From Rhodocyclaceae bacterium (GTDB lineage Bacteria; Pseudomonadota; Gammaproteobacteria; Burkholderiales; Rhodocyclaceae), in assembly GCA_028714035.1 (NCBI GenBank), contig JAQTNA010000013.1:23304-87303 (forward strand): DNA of 64,000 nucleotides, given 5' to 3'. The translations under genes were made by a program, and so were the position numbers. The notes beneath the pieces were generated by a model, which had not been told where the DNA came from, made no database searches, and saw only the letters and a list, made by a program, of their open reading frames with translations. This document shows positions 36,685 to 48,635 of the stretch, piece after piece. The number at the start of each line of letters is the position of its first letter. The stretch's first letter is position 1.

Positions 36685-37212
36685 ATGGCAAAACCTCAAG
36701 GCAACAAGAAGCCGCAGATGCCGGAAGAACGGGATGACGGCCTGCGCGAGAAGATGGTCTCCATCAACCGCGTCACCAAGGTGGTGAAGGGTGGTCGTAT
36801 TCTCGGTTTCGCCGCTCTGACGGTGGTGGGTGACGGCGAAGGCGCCGTGGCAATGGGCAAGGGCAAGGCGCGTGAAGTGCCGGTCGCCGTGCAAAAAGCC
36901 ATGGACGAAGCCCGTCGCCATATGGAAAAGTTCCCCATGAAGGACGGTTCCTTCCATCACCCGGTCGTGGGCAAGCACGGCGCCACCACGGTGCTGCTGC
37001 ATCCGGCGCCAAGCGGTACCGGCATCATCGCCGGCGGCCCGATGCGTGCCGTGTTCGAAGTCATGGGCGTGACCGATGTGCAAGGCAAGATCATCGGCTC
37101 CACGAATCCCTATAACGTGGTTCGTGCCACCCTCAACGGCCTCGGCCGCCTGAGCACGCCGTCGGTTATCGCCGCGAAGCGTGGCAAGACCGTCGAAGAG
37201 ATTCTGGGGTAA
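36685..37212 (+). CDS. rpsE: 30S ribosomal protein S5
   Basis: S5 works in decoding accuracy; mutations give spectinomycin resistance or ram phenotypes. The 175-residue protein has [21 protein letters not shown], the double-stranded RNA-binding fold, [23 protein letters not shown] and [22 protein letters not shown]. It is 11 bases after rplR and 3 before rpmD. Confidence 0.98.
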   Translation: MAKPQGNKKPQMPEERDDGLREKMVSINRVTKVVKGGRILGFAALTVVGDGEGAVAMGKGKAREVPVAVQKAMDEARRHMEKFPMKDGSFHHPVVGKHGATTVLLHPAPSGTGIIAGGPMRAVFEVMGVTDVQGKIIGSTNPYNVVRATLNGLGRLSTPSVIAAKRGKTVEEILG

Positions 37213-37215
37213 ACC

Positions 37216-37398
37216 ATGTCCGACAAAACGATCAAGGTCACTCAAGTTAAGAGCATCATCGGCACCAAGCAGGACCACCGCGCCACGATACGTGGCCTGG
37301 GCCTGCGCCGGATCAATCACACCGTCGTGCTCGAGGATACTCCTGCGGTGCGCGGTATGATCCACAAGGTTGCCTACCTGGTTAAGTGCGAGGCTTAA
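37216..37398 (+). CDS. rpmD: 50S ribosomal protein L30
   Basis: L30 is a small 50S protein. All 60 residues match the family: [39 protein letters not shown] and [12 protein letters not shown]. It is adjacent to rplO, whose ATG follows its stop without a gap. Confidence 0.97.
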   Translation: MSDKTIKVTQVKSIIGTKQDHRATIRGLGLRRINHTVVLEDTPAVRGMIHKVAYLVKCEA

Positions 37399-37842
37399 AT
37401 GCGACTGAATAACATCAAACCCGGCGAAGGCGCCACCCACGCCAAGCGTCGCGTAGGGCGCGGCATCGGCTCCGGCCTGGGCAAGACCGCGGGTCGTGGC
37501 CACAAGGGGCAGAAGTCCCGTGCGGGCGGCTTCCACAAGGTTGGTTTTGAAGGTGGCCAGATGCCCCTTCAGCGCCGTCTGCCGAAGCGCGGCTTCGTCA
37601 GCCTGACCGCCGGCCGCAACGTCGAGGTTCGTCTCTCGGATCTGGAAAAGCTGCCCGTCACCGAAGTGGATCTGCTGGTGCTGAAGCAGGCCGGCGTGGT
37701 CCCGGGTGACGTGCTGTCCGCCAAGGTCATTTTGTCCGGCAAGCTCACCAAGGCGGTGACGCTGCGCGGCGTCGGTGCCACCAAGGGCGCGAAGGCTGCC
37801 ATCGAGGCGGCCGGCGGCAACGTTTCCGCTGAGCAGGCTTGA
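37399..37842 (+). CDS. rplO: 50S ribosomal protein L15
   Basis: L15 is a late assembly protein that organises several 23S rRNA domains. The 147-residue protein has [56 protein letters not shown] and a C-terminal globular domain. It directly precedes secY, the usual place. Confidence 0.98.
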   Translation: MRLNNIKPGEGATHAKRRVGRGIGSGLGKTAGRGHKGQKSRAGGFHKVGFEGGQMPLQRRLPKRGFVSLTAGRNVEVRLSDLEKLPVTEVDLLVLKQAGVVPGDVLSAKVILSGKLTKAVTLRGVGATKGAKAAIEAAGGNVSAEQA

Positions 37843-37853
37843 GGTAAGGCAAG

Positions 37854-39179
37854 TTGGCAACCTCTCCCGCTGCCCTGGGCAATACCGGAAAGTTCGGCGA
37901 TCTGAAGCGCCGGCTGCTGTTCCTGGTGGGCGCACTGGTCGTTTATCGCGTCGGTGCGCACATTCCGGTTCCCGGCATTGATCCGACCAAGCTGGCAGAA
38001 CTGTTCAACACGCAGAAGGGCGGCATCCTGGGCGTGTTCAACCTGTTCTCCGGTGGTGCGCTGTCAAGGTTTACCATTTTTGCGCTGGGCATCATGCCCT
38101 ATATCTCCTCCTCCATCATCATGCAATTGCTGACGGTGGCGTCGCCTCAACTCGAGGCGTTGAAGAAGGAAGGCGAGGCTGGGCGGCGCAAGATTACGCA
38201 ATACACGCGTTATGGCACGGTGGCGCTGGCCCTGTTTCAGGGTCTGGGCATCGCCATTGCGCTGGAGTCGCAGGCTGGATTGGTGCTGGATCCCGGTCCG
38301 ATGTTCCGACTGGTAACGGTGTCCACCCTGGTGACGGGGACGATGTTCCTGATGTGGCTGGGTGAGCAGATTACCGAGCGCGGCATCGGCAACGGCATCT
38401 CGATCATCATCTTTGCGGGTATCGCCGCCGGTTTGCCGGCTGCGGTTGGCGGGCTGTTCTCCCTGGTCAGTACCGGGGGCATGCATCCGCTCACGGCCAT
38501 CGTCGTCGTGGCGCTGGTGGTGGTGGTGACCGGGGTGGTGGTGTTCGTGGAGCGGGGCCAGCGCAAGATTCTGGTGAATTACGCCAAGCGCCAGGTGGGT
38601 AACAAGGTATATGGCGGGCAGAGTTCCCATCTGCCTCTGAAGCTGAACATGTCCGGGGTTATCCCGCCCATCTTCGCTTCGAGCATTATCCTGTTCCCTG
38701 CCACCTTGGGCAGCTGGTTTGGATCGCATGAGAGCATGCACTGGTTGAAGGACATCAGTTCCACGCTTTCTCCCGGTCAGCCGGTGTACGTGATTTTGTA
38801 TGCAGTCGCTATCGTGTTCTTCTGTTTCTTCTACACGGCCCTGGTTTTCAATTCCAAGGAAACCGCGGACAACCTGAAGAAGAGCGGTGCCTTTGTCCCG
38901 GGGATTCGTCCGGGGGAACAGACAGCCCGCTACATAGACAAGATATTGATGCGTCTGACGATGGCCGGTGCGGTTTACATCACGCTGGTGTGTTTGCTGC
39001 CGGAATTCTTGATCCTGAAGTGGAACGTGCCGTTCTACTTCGGAGGTACGTCGCTGCTGATCATCGTTGTGGTCACCATGGACTTCATGTCCCAGGTTCA
39101 GGCCTACATCATGTCTCATCAGTATGAGAGTCTGCTCAAGAAGGCCAACTTCAAGGGCGGTGGATTAGCCGGGCGTTAG
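37854..39179 (+). CDS. secY: Preprotein translocase subunit SecY
   Basis: SecY is the channel of the Sec translocon in the inner membrane. The 441-residue protein has ten helices. Typical stretches are [20 protein letters not shown], the plug region with [55 protein letters not shown] and [13 protein letters not shown]. The start is TTG 37854, with GAGGTAAGG upstream, which is common for betaproteobacterial secY. It is placed in the spc operon, followed by infA. Confidence 0.97.
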   Translation: MATSPAALGNTGKFGDLKRRLLFLVGALVVYRVGAHIPVPGIDPTKLAELFNTQKGGILGVFNLFSGGALSRFTIFALGIMPYISSSIIMQLLTVASPQLEALKKEGEAGRRKITQYTRYGTVALALFQGLGIAIALESQAGLVLDPGPMFRLVTVSTLVTGTMFLMWLGEQITERGIGNGISIIIFAGIAAGLPAAVGGLFSLVSTGGMHPLTAIVVVALVVVVTGVVVFVERGQRKILVNYAKRQVGNKVYGGQSSHLPLKLNMSGVIPPIFASSIILFPATLGSWFGSHESMHWLKDISSTLSPGQPVYVILYAVAIVFFCFFYTALVFNSKETADNLKKSGAFVPGIRPGEQTARYIDKILMRLTMAGAVYITLVCLLPEFLILKWNVPFYFGGTSLLIIVVVTMDFMSQVQAYIMSHQYESLLKKANFKGGGLAGR

Positions 39180-39184
39180 AAGAA

Positions 39185-39403
39185 ATGGCGAAGGAAGACG
39201 CTATCGAGATGCAGGGGGAAGTGCTCGAGACCCTGCCCAATGCGACCTTCAGGGTCAAGCTGGAAAACGGGCATGTTGTCCTCGGACACATCTCCGGCAA
39301 GATGCGGATGCACTATATCCGTATCCTCCCCGGTGACAAGGTTACAGTTCAACTAACGCCCTACGATCTGACCAAGGGTCGGATCGTGTTCCGCACCAAG
39401 TAA
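39185..39403 (+). CDS. infA: Translation initiation factor IF-1
   Basis: IF-1 blocks the A site during initiation. The 72-residue OB-fold protein reads [40 protein letters not shown] and [14 protein letters not shown]. Its place between secY and rpmJ is typical of betaproteobacteria, unlike E. coli where infA is elsewhere. Confidence 0.97.
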   Translation: MAKEDAIEMQGEVLETLPNATFRVKLENGHVVLGHISGKMRMHYIRILPGDKVTVQLTPYDLTKGRIVFRTK

Positions 39404-39426
39404 GAATATTCTTTCAGGAGATAACC

Positions 39427-39540
39427 ATGAAAGTTCAGGCTTCGGTAAAAAGAGTCTGCCGCCACTGCAAGGTCATCCGTCGCAATGGCATTGTTCGCAT
39501 CATCTGCTCTGACCCGCGCCATAAGCAGCGTCAGGGTTGA
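39427..39540 (+). CDS. rpmJ: 50S ribosomal protein L36 (zinc form)
   Basis: This 37-residue protein reads [20 protein letters not shown] followed by a short tail. It is the zinc-binding form with Cys11, Cys14, Cys27 and His32. A TTTCAGGAGA ribosome site precedes the ATG. The last codons and stop (GGT TGA) overlap the -35 box of the alpha operon promoter. It lies 23 bases after infA. Confidence 0.97.
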   Translation: MKVQASVKRVCRHCKVIRRNGIVRIICSDPRHKQRQG

Positions 39541-39565
39541 TACAGGCGCGAGTTTCCGATATAAT
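39537..39565 (+). promoter_or_regulatory. Alpha operon promoter
   Basis: TTGATA at 39537-39542 and TATAAT at 39560-39565 are exactly 17 bp apart, close to consensus. The -35 starts in the rpmJ stop codon. The sequence after the -10 is TTCGCG. It would drive rpsM-rpsK-rpsD-rpoA-rplQ. Confidence 0.8.
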
Positions 39566-39606
39566 TTCGCGTTTCGCTTTTTCAGGTTTGATCACAGGGT
39601 GACCAC

Positions 39607-39969
39607 ATGGCCCGGATTGCAGGGGTAAACATTCCGAACCACCAACACGCCGAGATCGCGCTCACCGCGATTTATGGCATTGGTCGGACTCGCGCGCAGA
39701 AGATTTGCGACGCCGCTGGTATTGTTCGTACGAGCAAAATTAAGGATCTGACTGATGCCGATATGGATCGGCTGCGTCAGGAGGTCGGCAAGATCACCGT
39801 AGAAGGTGACCTGCGCCGTGAAGTAACCATGAGCATCAAGCGCCTCATGGACCTGGGTTGCTACCGTGGCCTGCGTCATCGCAAGGGCTTGCCGTGCCGA
39901 GGTCAGCGTACCCGTACGAACGCCCGCACCCGCAAGGGACCGCGCAAAGCGATCGCCGGCAAGAAATAA
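39607..39969 (+). CDS. rpsM: 30S ribosomal protein S13
   Basis: S13 contacts the P-site tRNA and 50S bridges. The 120-residue protein has [58 protein letters not shown] and [12 protein letters not shown]. It is the first gene of the alpha operon, about 40 nt after the predicted start point, with CACAGGGTGA upstream. Confidence 0.98.
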   Translation: MARIAGVNIPNHQHAEIALTAIYGIGRTRAQKICDAAGIVRTSKIKDLTDADMDRLRQEVGKITVEGDLRREVTMSIKRLMDLGCYRGLRHRKGLPCRGQRTRTNARTRKGPRKAIAGKK

Positions 39970-39982
39970 ATAGGAACCGACC

Positions 39983-40372
39983 ATGGCCAAGACCGCCGCG
40001 AAAGTTCGCAAAAAAGTCAAAAAGAACGTTGCCGAGGGCATTGCCCACGTGCACGCGTCTTTTAATAACACCATCATCACCATCACCGACCGTCAGGGAA
40101 ATGCATTGTCCTGGGCGACTTCCGGTGGTGCAGGCTTCAAGGGCTCCCGCAAGAGCACGCCCTTTGCCGCCCAGGTCGCCGCGGAAGCAGCGGGCAAGGC
40201 TGCGCAGGACTGTGGCGTGAAGAACCTCGAAGTGCGCATCAAGGGCCCCGGCCCCGGCCGTGAGTCCGCGGTGCGCGCCCTGAACGCCCTTGGCATGAAG
40301 ATCACCAGCATCACGGATATCACGCCGATCCCACACAACGGTTGCCGTCCGCCGAAGCGGCGTCGTATCTAA
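39983..40372 (+). CDS. rpsK: 30S ribosomal protein S11
   Basis: S11 lies on the 30S platform. The 129-residue protein has [58 protein letters not shown] and [16 protein letters not shown]. It is 13 bases after rpsM. Confidence 0.98.
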   Translation: MAKTAAKVRKKVKKNVAEGIAHVHASFNNTIITITDRQGNALSWATSGGAGFKGSRKSTPFAAQVAAEAAGKAAQDCGVKNLEVRIKGPGPGRESAVRALNALGMKITSITDITPIPHNGCRPPKRRRI

Positions 40373-40383
40373 GGAGTTGAACA

Positions 40384-41013
40384 GTGGCTCGCAATCTCGA
40401 CGCAAAGTGCCGCCAGTGCCGCCGGGAGGGAGAAAAACTCTTCCTCAAGGCGGAGAAGTGTTTCACCGACAAGTGTGCTATCGAACGCCGTTCGTATGCG
40501 CCCGGTCAGCATGGCCAAAAATCCGGTGCACGTCTGTCCGGCTTTGGTCAGCAGCTCCGTGAAAAGCAGAAGGTTCGCCGCATTTACGGCGTGCTGGAAA
40601 AGCAATTCCGCAAGGTTTACGCCGAAGCCGACCGCCGCAAGGGTCAGACGGGCGAAAACCTGCTTCAGTTGTTGGAAGGTCGTCTGGACAACGTGGCCTA
40701 TCGCATGGGCTTCGGTGGTTCCCGTGCCGAAGCGCGCCAGGTGGTTCGCCACGGCGCACTGAAGGTCAATGGCCGGCGCGTGAATATCCCGTCCTACCTC
40801 GTGAAGGCCGGGGACGTGGTGGAGTTGATGGACGCTCCTCGTGGTCATCTGCGCATCAAGGCTGCTCTGGAGGCCGCGGAAGGTCGCGGATTCCCCGAGT
40901 GGATCCAGATGGACGTGAAGGCCGGCAAGGGTGTCTTCAAGGCCTTCCCGCAGAGGTCCGATCTTCCCGCGACCATCAACGAAAGCCTGGTGGTGGAGCT
41001 TTATTCCCGCTAA
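40384..41013 (+). CDS. rpsD: 30S ribosomal protein S4 (four-cysteine form)
   Basis: S4 starts 16S rRNA assembly and in E. coli represses the alpha operon. The 209-residue protein begins at GTG 40384. Its N-terminus carries Cys9, Cys12, Cys26 and Cys31 (KCRQCRREG and [12 protein letters not shown]), so it is the zinc-binding form, unlike E. coli S4. The S4 RNA-binding domain ([19 protein letters not shown]) follows. A 114-bp gap with a strong hairpin separates it from rpoA. Confidence 0.97.
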   Translation: MARNLDAKCRQCRREGEKLFLKAEKCFTDKCAIERRSYAPGQHGQKSGARLSGFGQQLREKQKVRRIYGVLEKQFRKVYAEADRRKGQTGENLLQLLEGRLDNVAYRMGFGGSRAEARQVVRHGALKVNGRRVNIPSYLVKAGDVVELMDAPRGHLRIKAALEAAEGRGFPEWIQMDVKAGKGVFKAFPQRSDLPATINESLVVELYSR

Positions 41014-41034
41014 TTTGGCGCCGGGATTCATCTA

Positions 41035-41089
41035 AGGCCAGGGGGTTGCGAAGACTCGCGAAGAGTCAGTCTCGCAACCCCTTCGGCCT
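41035..41089 (+). terminator. Large hairpin between rpsD and rpoA
   Basis: GGGGTTGCGAAGACT (41042-41056) pairs with AGTCTCGCAACCCC (41068-41081) with one bulged A. An outer AGGCC/GGCCT pair lies at 41035 and 41085. T-rich sequence (GGTTTTTTAC) follows at 41094. It may partly terminate, reducing rpoA relative to ribosomal proteins, or be an RNA-processing site. Confidence 0.55.
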
Positions 41090-41127
41090 CTGTGGTTTTT
41101 TACTCCCGGTTAAATTAAGGACAGCAG

Positions 41128-42108
41128 ATGCAAAGCAATGCTCTCTTGAAACCCCGTAGCATCGAAGTGCACAATCTTTCGCCCGTGCATGCGCGCGTGG
41201 TGATGGAGCCGTTCGAGCGCGGCTACGGTCACACGCTGGGCAACGCCCTGCGCCGCATTCTTCTTTCCTCCATGGAGGGCTATGCGCCCACCGAGGTGTC
41301 CATCGAGGGTGTGCTGCACGAGTACTCCACCCTGGACGGCGTGCGGGAAGATGTGGTGGATCTGATGCTCAACCTGAAGGGTGTGGTGCTCAAGCTCCAT
41401 AACCGTAACGAGGCGCAGCTCACGCTGTCGAAGTCCAGCGAAGGCGTAGTGACCGCAGCCGATATCGAGACCACGCATGACGTGGAAATCGTGAACCCGG
41501 AGCACGTCATTGCCCATCTGGCGCCCGGCGGCAAGCTGGACATGATCATCAAGGTCGAGAAGGGCCGCGGCTATCAGCCGGCCAACATTCGTCCCGGTGC
41601 GTCCGAAAACAAGACCATCGGCCGTATTCTGCTGGATGCGTCCTTCAGCCCCGTTCGCCGCGTCAGCTATGCGGTCGAAAGCGCCCGTGTGGAGCAGCGT
41701 ACGGATCTGGACAAGCTGGTGCTGGACATCGAGACCAACGGTGCCGCCGACCCGGAGGAAGCCGTGCGCTTCGCCGCCGGCGTGCTGATGGATCAACTTT
41801 CCGTGTTCGCCAACCTGGAAGGTACGCCGATCGCCGCCGAGCCGCAGAAGGCTGCGCAGGTGGACCCGGTGCTGCTGCGTCCGGTGGACGATCTGGAATT
41901 GACGGTGCGCTCTGCCAATTGTCTCAAGGCCGAGAACATCTACTACATCGGCGACCTCATCCAGCGCACGGAAACCGAGCTGCTGAAGACGCCGAACCTG
42001 GGCCGCAAGTCCCTGAACGAGATCAAGGAAGTCCTGGCTTCCCGCGGTCTTACGCTGGGCATGAAGCTCGAAAACTGGCCTCCCGCAGGCCTGGACAAGC
42101 TCGGTTAA
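41128..42108 (+). CDS. rpoA: RNA polymerase alpha subunit
   Basis: Alpha assembles RNA polymerase and binds UP elements and activators. The 326-residue protein has the N-terminal domain with [20 protein letters not shown] and [16 protein letters not shown], then a linker and the C-terminal domain with [20 protein letters not shown] and [23 protein letters not shown]. Length and motifs are standard. A GGACAGCAG site precedes the ATG. Confidence 0.98.
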   Translation: MQSNALLKPRSIEVHNLSPVHARVVMEPFERGYGHTLGNALRRILLSSMEGYAPTEVSIEGVLHEYSTLDGVREDVVDLMLNLKGVVLKLHNRNEAQLTLSKSSEGVVTAADIETTHDVEIVNPEHVIAHLAPGGKLDMIIKVEKGRGYQPANIRPGASENKTIGRILLDASFSPVRRVSYAVESARVEQRTDLDKLVLDIETNGAADPEEAVRFAAGVLMDQLSVFANLEGTPIAAEPQKAAQVDPVLLRPVDDLELTVRSANCLKAENIYYIGDLIQRTETELLKTPNLGRKSLNEIKEVLASRGLTLGMKLENWPPAGLDKLG

Positions 42109-42129
42109 TTTCCCGAGCGTCCATCAGTG

Positions 42130-42226
42130 CCGGCCGACCTTTTGGGGCGGCCGGATAGACTGACAGCCTCCGGTCGCACCAGGCGGGAATTTTTAGCCCC
42201 GCCCGCGCCGGAAGGTACAACAAATA
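42130..42226 (+). other. Structured gap between rpoA and rplQ
   Basis: CCGGCCG (42130-42136) pairs with CGGCCGG (42148-42154). A second set of inverted repeats (TCCGG / CCGGA and GGCGGG / CCCGCC) surrounds the TTTTTA at about 42190. No gene fits in this 141-bp gap. It is probably a leader or processing structure for rplQ. Confidence 0.5.
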
Positions 42227-42249
42227 CAATTACTCATTAAGGAATCACC

Positions 42250-42639
42250 ATGCGCCATCGTCTCGGTCTTCGCAAACTGAATCGCACCAGCAGCCATCGT
42301 CTGGCCATGCTGCGCAACATGTCCAACTCCCTGCTGCGTCACGAAGTCATCAAGACCACGCTGCCCAAGGCCAAGGAATTGCGCCGCGTCGTCGAGCCGC
42401 TCATCACCCTGGGCAAGGCGCCCTCCCTGGCCAATCGCCGTCTGGCCTTCGATCGTACCCGGGATCGGGAAATGGTCGTCAAGCTCTTCGATGTTCTCGG
42501 CCCCCGCTACGCCAACCGCAATGGCGGCTACCTGCGCATCCTGAAGTGCGGCTTCCGCCAGGGCGACAATGCGCCCATGGCCTATGTCGAACTCCTGGAT
42601 CGCCCGGAAGAGAATGAAGCTGTCGAAGTCGCCGAGTAA
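42250..42639 (+). CDS. rplQ: 50S ribosomal protein L17
   Basis: L17 lies at the bottom of the 50S subunit near the tunnel exit. The 129-residue protein has [41 protein letters not shown] and the C-terminal [20 protein letters not shown]. It is the last gene of the alpha operon and is followed by a strong bidirectional terminator. Confidence 0.98.
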   Translation: MRHRLGLRKLNRTSSHRLAMLRNMSNSLLRHEVIKTTLPKAKELRRVVEPLITLGKAPSLANRRLAFDRTRDREMVVKLFDVLGPRYANRNGGYLRILKCGFRQGDNAPMAYVELLDRPEENEAVEVAE

Positions 42640-42654
42640 GGTGATTCCGTAGGC

Positions 42655-42685
42655 AGAAAAAAGCCGGGCTTGCCCGGCTTTTTGC
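42655..42685. terminator. Bidirectional terminator between rplQ and proB
   Basis: AAGCCGGGC (42661-42669) and GCCCGGCTT (42672-42680) form a stem with T-rich sequence after it and A-rich sequence before it. It can end the alpha operon on the plus strand and the proB transcript on the minus strand. Confidence 0.9.
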
Positions 42686-42708
42686 TGTCCAGGTGTCCGG
42701 AAAATGGG

Positions 42709-45000
<2,292 letters not shown>

Positions 45001-45032
45001 AAAAAGCCCTACCGCAAGGATAGGGCTTTTTC
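45001..45032 (-). terminator. Terminator after rpmA
   Basis: AAAGCCCTA and TAGGGCTTT form a stem around a CCGCAAGGA loop, with A and T tracts on both sides. On the minus strand it follows rpmA, so obgE transcription depends on read-through or its own promoter. Confidence 0.85.
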
Positions 45033-45048
45033 TTGATCGCGGTACCCT

Positions 45049-45312
45049 TTATGCGGCGAGGGGAACGATGCTCACGGTCTTGCGGCGCAGGGCGCCCTTC
45101 ACCGAGAATTCCACGGTTCCGGTCACCTTCGCGAACAGGGTGTGGTCCTTGCCCAGGCCGACATTGTCGCCGGGGTGGAACTGGGTGCCGCGCTGGCGAA
45201 CGAGAATGTTGCCGGCAGCGACAACCTGGCCGCCGTAACGCTTGACGCCCAGTCGCTTGCTTTCCGAGTCGCGGCCGTTACGGGAACTGCCGCCTGCTTT
45301 TTTGTGTGCCAT
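45049..45312 (-). CDS. rpmA: 50S ribosomal protein L27
   Basis: L27 reaches into the peptidyl transferase centre with its N-terminus. The 87-residue protein has [40 protein letters not shown] and [20 protein letters not shown]. It pairs with rplU upstream, the universal arrangement. Confidence 0.98.
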   Translation of the reverse strand: MAHKKAGGSSRNGRDSESKRLGVKRYGGQVVAAGNILVRQRGTQFHPGDNVGLGKDHTLFAKVTGTVEFSVKGALRRKTVSIVPLAA

Positions 45313-45340
45313 TTTCTAAGCTCCTGCTGTGCTGAACCGA

Positions 45341-45652
45341 TCAGATGGCGATTTCGCCGATCTGGATCTCGGTATAGTTCTGGCGATGGCCTTGATGCTT
45401 CTGATAGTGCTTGCGGCGGCGCATCTTGAAGATCTTGACCTTGTCGTGGCGGCCATGGCTGACCACCGTGGCCTTGACAGAAGCGCCTTCCACCAGGGGC
45501 GTGCCGACCTTGACGGCCTCGCCTTCACCGATCATGAGAATCTGATCGAGTGTGATTTCTGCGCCCACGTCTGCCGGTATCTGTTCTATTTTGAGTTTTT
45601 CGCCAGCGACGACGCGATATTGCTTGCCGCCGGTTTTTATGACCGCGTACAT
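45341..45652 (-). CDS. rplU: 50S ribosomal protein L21
   Basis: L21 binds 23S rRNA with L20 help. From ATG 45652 it has 103 residues: [27 protein letters not shown]-like [15 protein letters not shown], and the basic end [20 protein letters not shown]. The frame upstream is open but lies across the promoter. It is the first gene of the rplU-rpmA-obgE-proB set. Confidence 0.97.
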   Translation of the reverse strand: MYAVIKTGGKQYRVVAGEKLKIEQIPADVGAEITLDQILMIGEGEAVKVGTPLVEGASVKATVVSHGRHDKVKIFKMRRRKHYQKHQGHRQNYTEIQIGEIAI

Positions 45653-45705
45653 GAGATGAGACTCCGAAGTTGATGTGAAACAGGGGTGCTGCCGAAGAAT
45701 CGCGC

Positions 45706-45734
45706 ATTCTATGGGCAAACTGCCGGAAAGTCAA
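45706..45734 (-). promoter_or_regulatory. rplU promoter
   Basis: On the minus strand TTGACT (complement of 45729-45734) and TAGAAT (complement of 45706-45711) are 17 bp apart, and GCGCG follows the -10. This is a near-consensus promoter about 54 nt before rplU. Confidence 0.8.
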
Positions 45735-45934
45735 AGGCTTGTTGCGATTTCCCATTGTGGCCCGGGGCGCGCCGCGTTTTCCTGATGGCGGAATAAACAA
45801 GCCGGCTTGACGAGGTGCAGCTTCGCCACTAAGATCGCAAACCTGCCTAAATTCCTGGGTTATTTTCGTTCCGGTCTTTTCGCTTCCCGATTTCCGGTCT
45901 TTTCAGCCTGCTTCGTCCGAACCCTTCGCCGCAC

Positions 45935-46903
45935 ATGTCCCTCGATGCCCTGTATGCACTGATCGCCGAAGACATGCGATCCGTGGACGCGGTGATCCGC
46001 GAGCGCCTCTACTCAGAGGTGGTACTCATTCGCCAGGTGGCCGAATACATCATCAACAGCGGCGGCAAGCGCATGCGTCCGGCCCTGGTGGTGCTGTGCG
46101 CCGGCGCGGCCGGCTATCGGGGTGGCCACCGGCACGAACTGGCCGCCGTGGTGGAATTCATCCATACGGCGACATTGTTGCACGACGACGTGGTGGACGA
46201 GTCCGACCTGCGGCGTGGCAACAAGACCGCCAATGCCATGTTCGGCAATGCCGCCTCGGTACTGGTGGGCGACTTCCTCTATTCCCGCGCGTTCCAGATG
46301 ATGGTTTCCGTGGGCAGCATGAGGGTCCAGCAGATCCTGGCGGATGCCACCAACACCATCGCCGAGGGCGAGGTGTTGCAGCTTCTGAACGTACACAACG
46401 CCGATGCCGACGTGGAGCAGTACCTTCAGGTGATCCGCTTCAAGACGGCCAAGCTGTTCGAGGCCGCGGCGCGGCTGGGTGCCGTCCTCGGCGGCCTTTC
46501 CCCGGAGGAGGAGGATGGCTATGCCCGCTATGGCATGCACCTGGGTACCGCGTTCCAGTTGATTGACGACGTCCTGGATTATTCCGGTGACGAAGAGGCG
46601 CTGGGCAAGCATCTGGGGGACGATCTGGCCGAAGGCAAGCCGACCCTGCCCTTGATCCACGTGCTCCTCCATGGCAACGCGGAACAGGCTGCTTGCGTGC
46701 GTCGTGCCATCGAGGAAGGTGGCCGGGATGAATTTGCCGGGGTGATGGCGGCCATTCATGCCACCGGGGCGCTGGATGAGACCCGTCGGCGTGCGGCGGA
46801 AGAGGCTCGCTTGGCCAAGGAAGCGATTTCCGTCGCTGGCGATTCTGTTTTCAAGGAAAGTCTGGTAAACTTGGCAGACTTTGCAGTCACGAGGGACCAC
46901 TGA
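45935..46903 (+). CDS. ispB: Octaprenyl-diphosphate synthase
   Basis: IspB makes the polyprenyl side chain of ubiquinone by trans condensation of isopentenyl diphosphate. The 322-residue protein has GGKRMRPALVVL, the first aspartate-rich motif LLHDDVVDESDLRRG, KTAKLFEAAARLGA and the second motif QLIDDVLDYSGDEE. Chain length (octaprenyl or nonaprenyl) is inferred from family and neighbours. It is divergent from rplU, with 282 bp between, the usual arrangement. Confidence 0.95.
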   Translation: MSLDALYALIAEDMRSVDAVIRERLYSEVVLIRQVAEYIINSGGKRMRPALVVLCAGAAGYRGGHRHELAAVVEFIHTATLLHDDVVDESDLRRGNKTANAMFGNAASVLVGDFLYSRAFQMMVSVGSMRVQQILADATNTIAEGEVLQLLNVHNADADVEQYLQVIRFKTAKLFEAAARLGAVLGGLSPEEEDGYARYGMHLGTAFQLIDDVLDYSGDEEALGKHLGDDLAEGKPTLPLIHVLLHGNAEQAACVRRAIEEGGRDEFAGVMAAIHATGALDETRRRAAEEARLAKEAISVAGDSVFKESLVNLADFAVTRDH

Positions 46904-46994
46904 AAGTTTCGGCACTCATGATGTCGAAGCCTGAGAGGGTTTCCGGATGGCAAAAGGTTCGGCATTCGCCGGCCCATCCAATATTTGGTCGACT

Positions 46995-47071
<77 letters not shown>

Positions 47072-47082
47072 GAATACTGAAG

Positions 47083-47116
47083 AAAAAAGCCTGACTCGTC
47101 AGGCTTTTTTCTTTTT
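47083..47116 (+). terminator. Terminator after tRNA-Pro
   Basis: AGCCTGAC and GTCAGGCT pair around a TC loop, preceded by six A and followed by a long T tract. It can act in both directions, ending the tRNA on the plus strand and possibly phoH on the minus strand. Confidence 0.9.
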
Positions 47117-47145
47117 GGAGACGGCTGATGCGGCCGTCTCGCTGC

Positions 47146-48561
47146 CTACAGCACTTCCGCCGCGTGGTCGGCCAGGCGGGAGCGTTCGCCCCTTTGCAGG
47201 GTGATGTGGCCGCTGTGTTCCCAGCCCTTGAAGCGATCCACCACGTAAGTCAGGCCGGATGAGCCTTCCGTGAGATAGGGTGTGTCAATCTGGGCGATGT
47301 TGCCCAGGCAAATGACCTTGGTGCCCGGGCCGGCGCGGGTGATGAGCGTCTTCATCTGCTTGGGCGTCAGATTCTGCGCCTCGTCTATGATGAGAAACTT
47401 GTTGATGAAGGTGCGGCCGCGCATGAAGTTGAGCGACTTCACCTTGATGCGGCTGCGGATCAGATCGTGGGTCGCGGCCCGGCCCCAGTCACCGCCATAT
47501 TGCCCGTTGTCCGCGCCGGCGGTGCCGTTCAACACGTCCAGGTTGTCCTCCAGGGCGCCCATCCAGGGGGTCATCTTCTCCTCTTCCGTCCCGGGCAGGA
47601 AACCGATGTCCTCGCCCACGGGCACGGTGACCCGGGTCATGATGATCTCCGAGTATTTCTTGGTTTCCAGTACCTGGGTCAGGCCCGCCGCCAGGGTCAG
47701 GAGCGTCTTGCCGGTGCCCGCCTGACCCAGGAGGGTGATGAAATCAATCTCCGGGTTCATGAGCAGGTTCAGGGCAAAATTCTGTTCCCGATTCCTCGCC
47801 GTGATGCCCCAAACCGCGTTCTTGGTGTGGCCGTAGTCCTTCAGCGTCTCCAACACCACCTGCCTGCCCTTCTGCTCCTTGACGATGGCGTGCAGGGGCT
47901 TGGGACCTTCCTGGTAGATGTATTCATTGACCTGGAACTCGGCGCAGAGCGGCCCCTCCACCCGGTACAGGGTGTGGATGTCCTGCTTCCACGACTCCAG
48001 GCCCTTGCCGTGGGTTTCCCAGAAGTCGTCCGGCAGTTCCCTTATGCCGGTATAGAGGAGGTCGGTATCCTCCAGGACCTTGTCGTTGAAGTAGTCCTGC
48101 GCGTCCAGTCCCAGGGCGCGGGCCTTGATGCGCATGTTGATGTCCTTGGATACCAGGATCACCGCTCGGCCGGGGAACTTGTGTTTCAGGTGGATCACCA
48201 CGGCGATGATCTGGTTGTCCGCCTTGGCCGTGGGCAGGGCCGCGGGCAACTCGCTCATGATGGCTTCGGTCTGCACGAACAGGCGGCCGTTGGCCAGGCC
48301 AGCGGATGCGGCATCCAGAGGTATGCCCAGGTTCATGTCCACGTCCGAGCCGCTGACGATGCTGTCCAGCAGTCGGCTGGCCTGGCGCACGTTCCTCGCC
48401 ACTTCCGACATGCCCTTCTTGCTGGCGTCCAACTCCTCCAGAGTGTTGATGGGCAGGAAGATGTCGTGCTCCTCGAACCGGAACAGGCTCGTGGGGTCGT
48501 GCATGATGACGTTCGTGTCCAGGACGAACAGCTTGGTCTTGGGGGTGTCTTTTTTGGCCAT
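47146..48561 (-). CDS. PIN-PhoH family ATPase
   Basis: The 471-residue protein has an N-terminal PIN domain (KLFVLDTNVIMHDPTSLFRF, with acidic residues ELDASKKG further on) and a C-terminal PhoH helicase-like ATPase. The ATPase has Walker A GQAGTGKT (279-286) and Walker B FLIIDEAQNL. In related PhoH2 proteins this pairing gives RNA unwinding and cleavage. Here the gene stands alone between a tRNA and bcp. The 55 bases upstream of the start are filled by heptamer element H5, so any promoter would be in or beyond the repeat. Confidence 0.92.
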   Translation of the reverse strand: MAKKDTPKTKLFVLDTNVIMHDPTSLFRFEEHDIFLPINTLEELDASKKGMSEVARNVRQASRLLDSIVSGSDVDMNLGIPLDAASAGLANGRLFVQTEAIMSELPAALPTAKADNQIIAVVIHLKHKFPGRAVILVSKDINMRIKARALGLDAQDYFNDKVLEDTDLLYTGIRELPDDFWETHGKGLESWKQDIHTLYRVEGPLCAEFQVNEYIYQEGPKPLHAIVKEQKGRQVVLETLKDYGHTKNAVWGITARNREQNFALNLLMNPEIDFITLLGQAGTGKTLLTLAAGLTQVLETKKYSEIIMTRVTVPVGEDIGFLPGTEEEKMTPWMGALEDNLDVLNGTAGADNGQYGGDWGRAATHDLIRSRIKVKSLNFMRGRTFINKFLIIDEAQNLTPKQMKTLITRAGPGTKVICLGNIAQIDTPYLTEGSSGLTYVVDRFKGWEHSGHITLQRGERSRLADHAAEVL

Positions 48562-48566
48562 GATGT

Positions 48567-48635
48567 GGGTAAGCAGTGAGCGGTAAGGGGTGAGCGGTTC
48601 AGCTTGGTGCGGCGCTTACCGCTGACCGCTGACCG
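48567..48635. repeat. Heptamer element H5 between bcp and phoH
   Basis: The left array (48567-48598) has words GTAAGCA, GTGAGCG, GTAAGGG and GTGAGCG. The right array (48613-48635) is the inverted counterpart with GTCAGCG and GTAAGCG words. The words match those of H4. The right array codes the last six residues of bcp. Confidence 0.85.
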
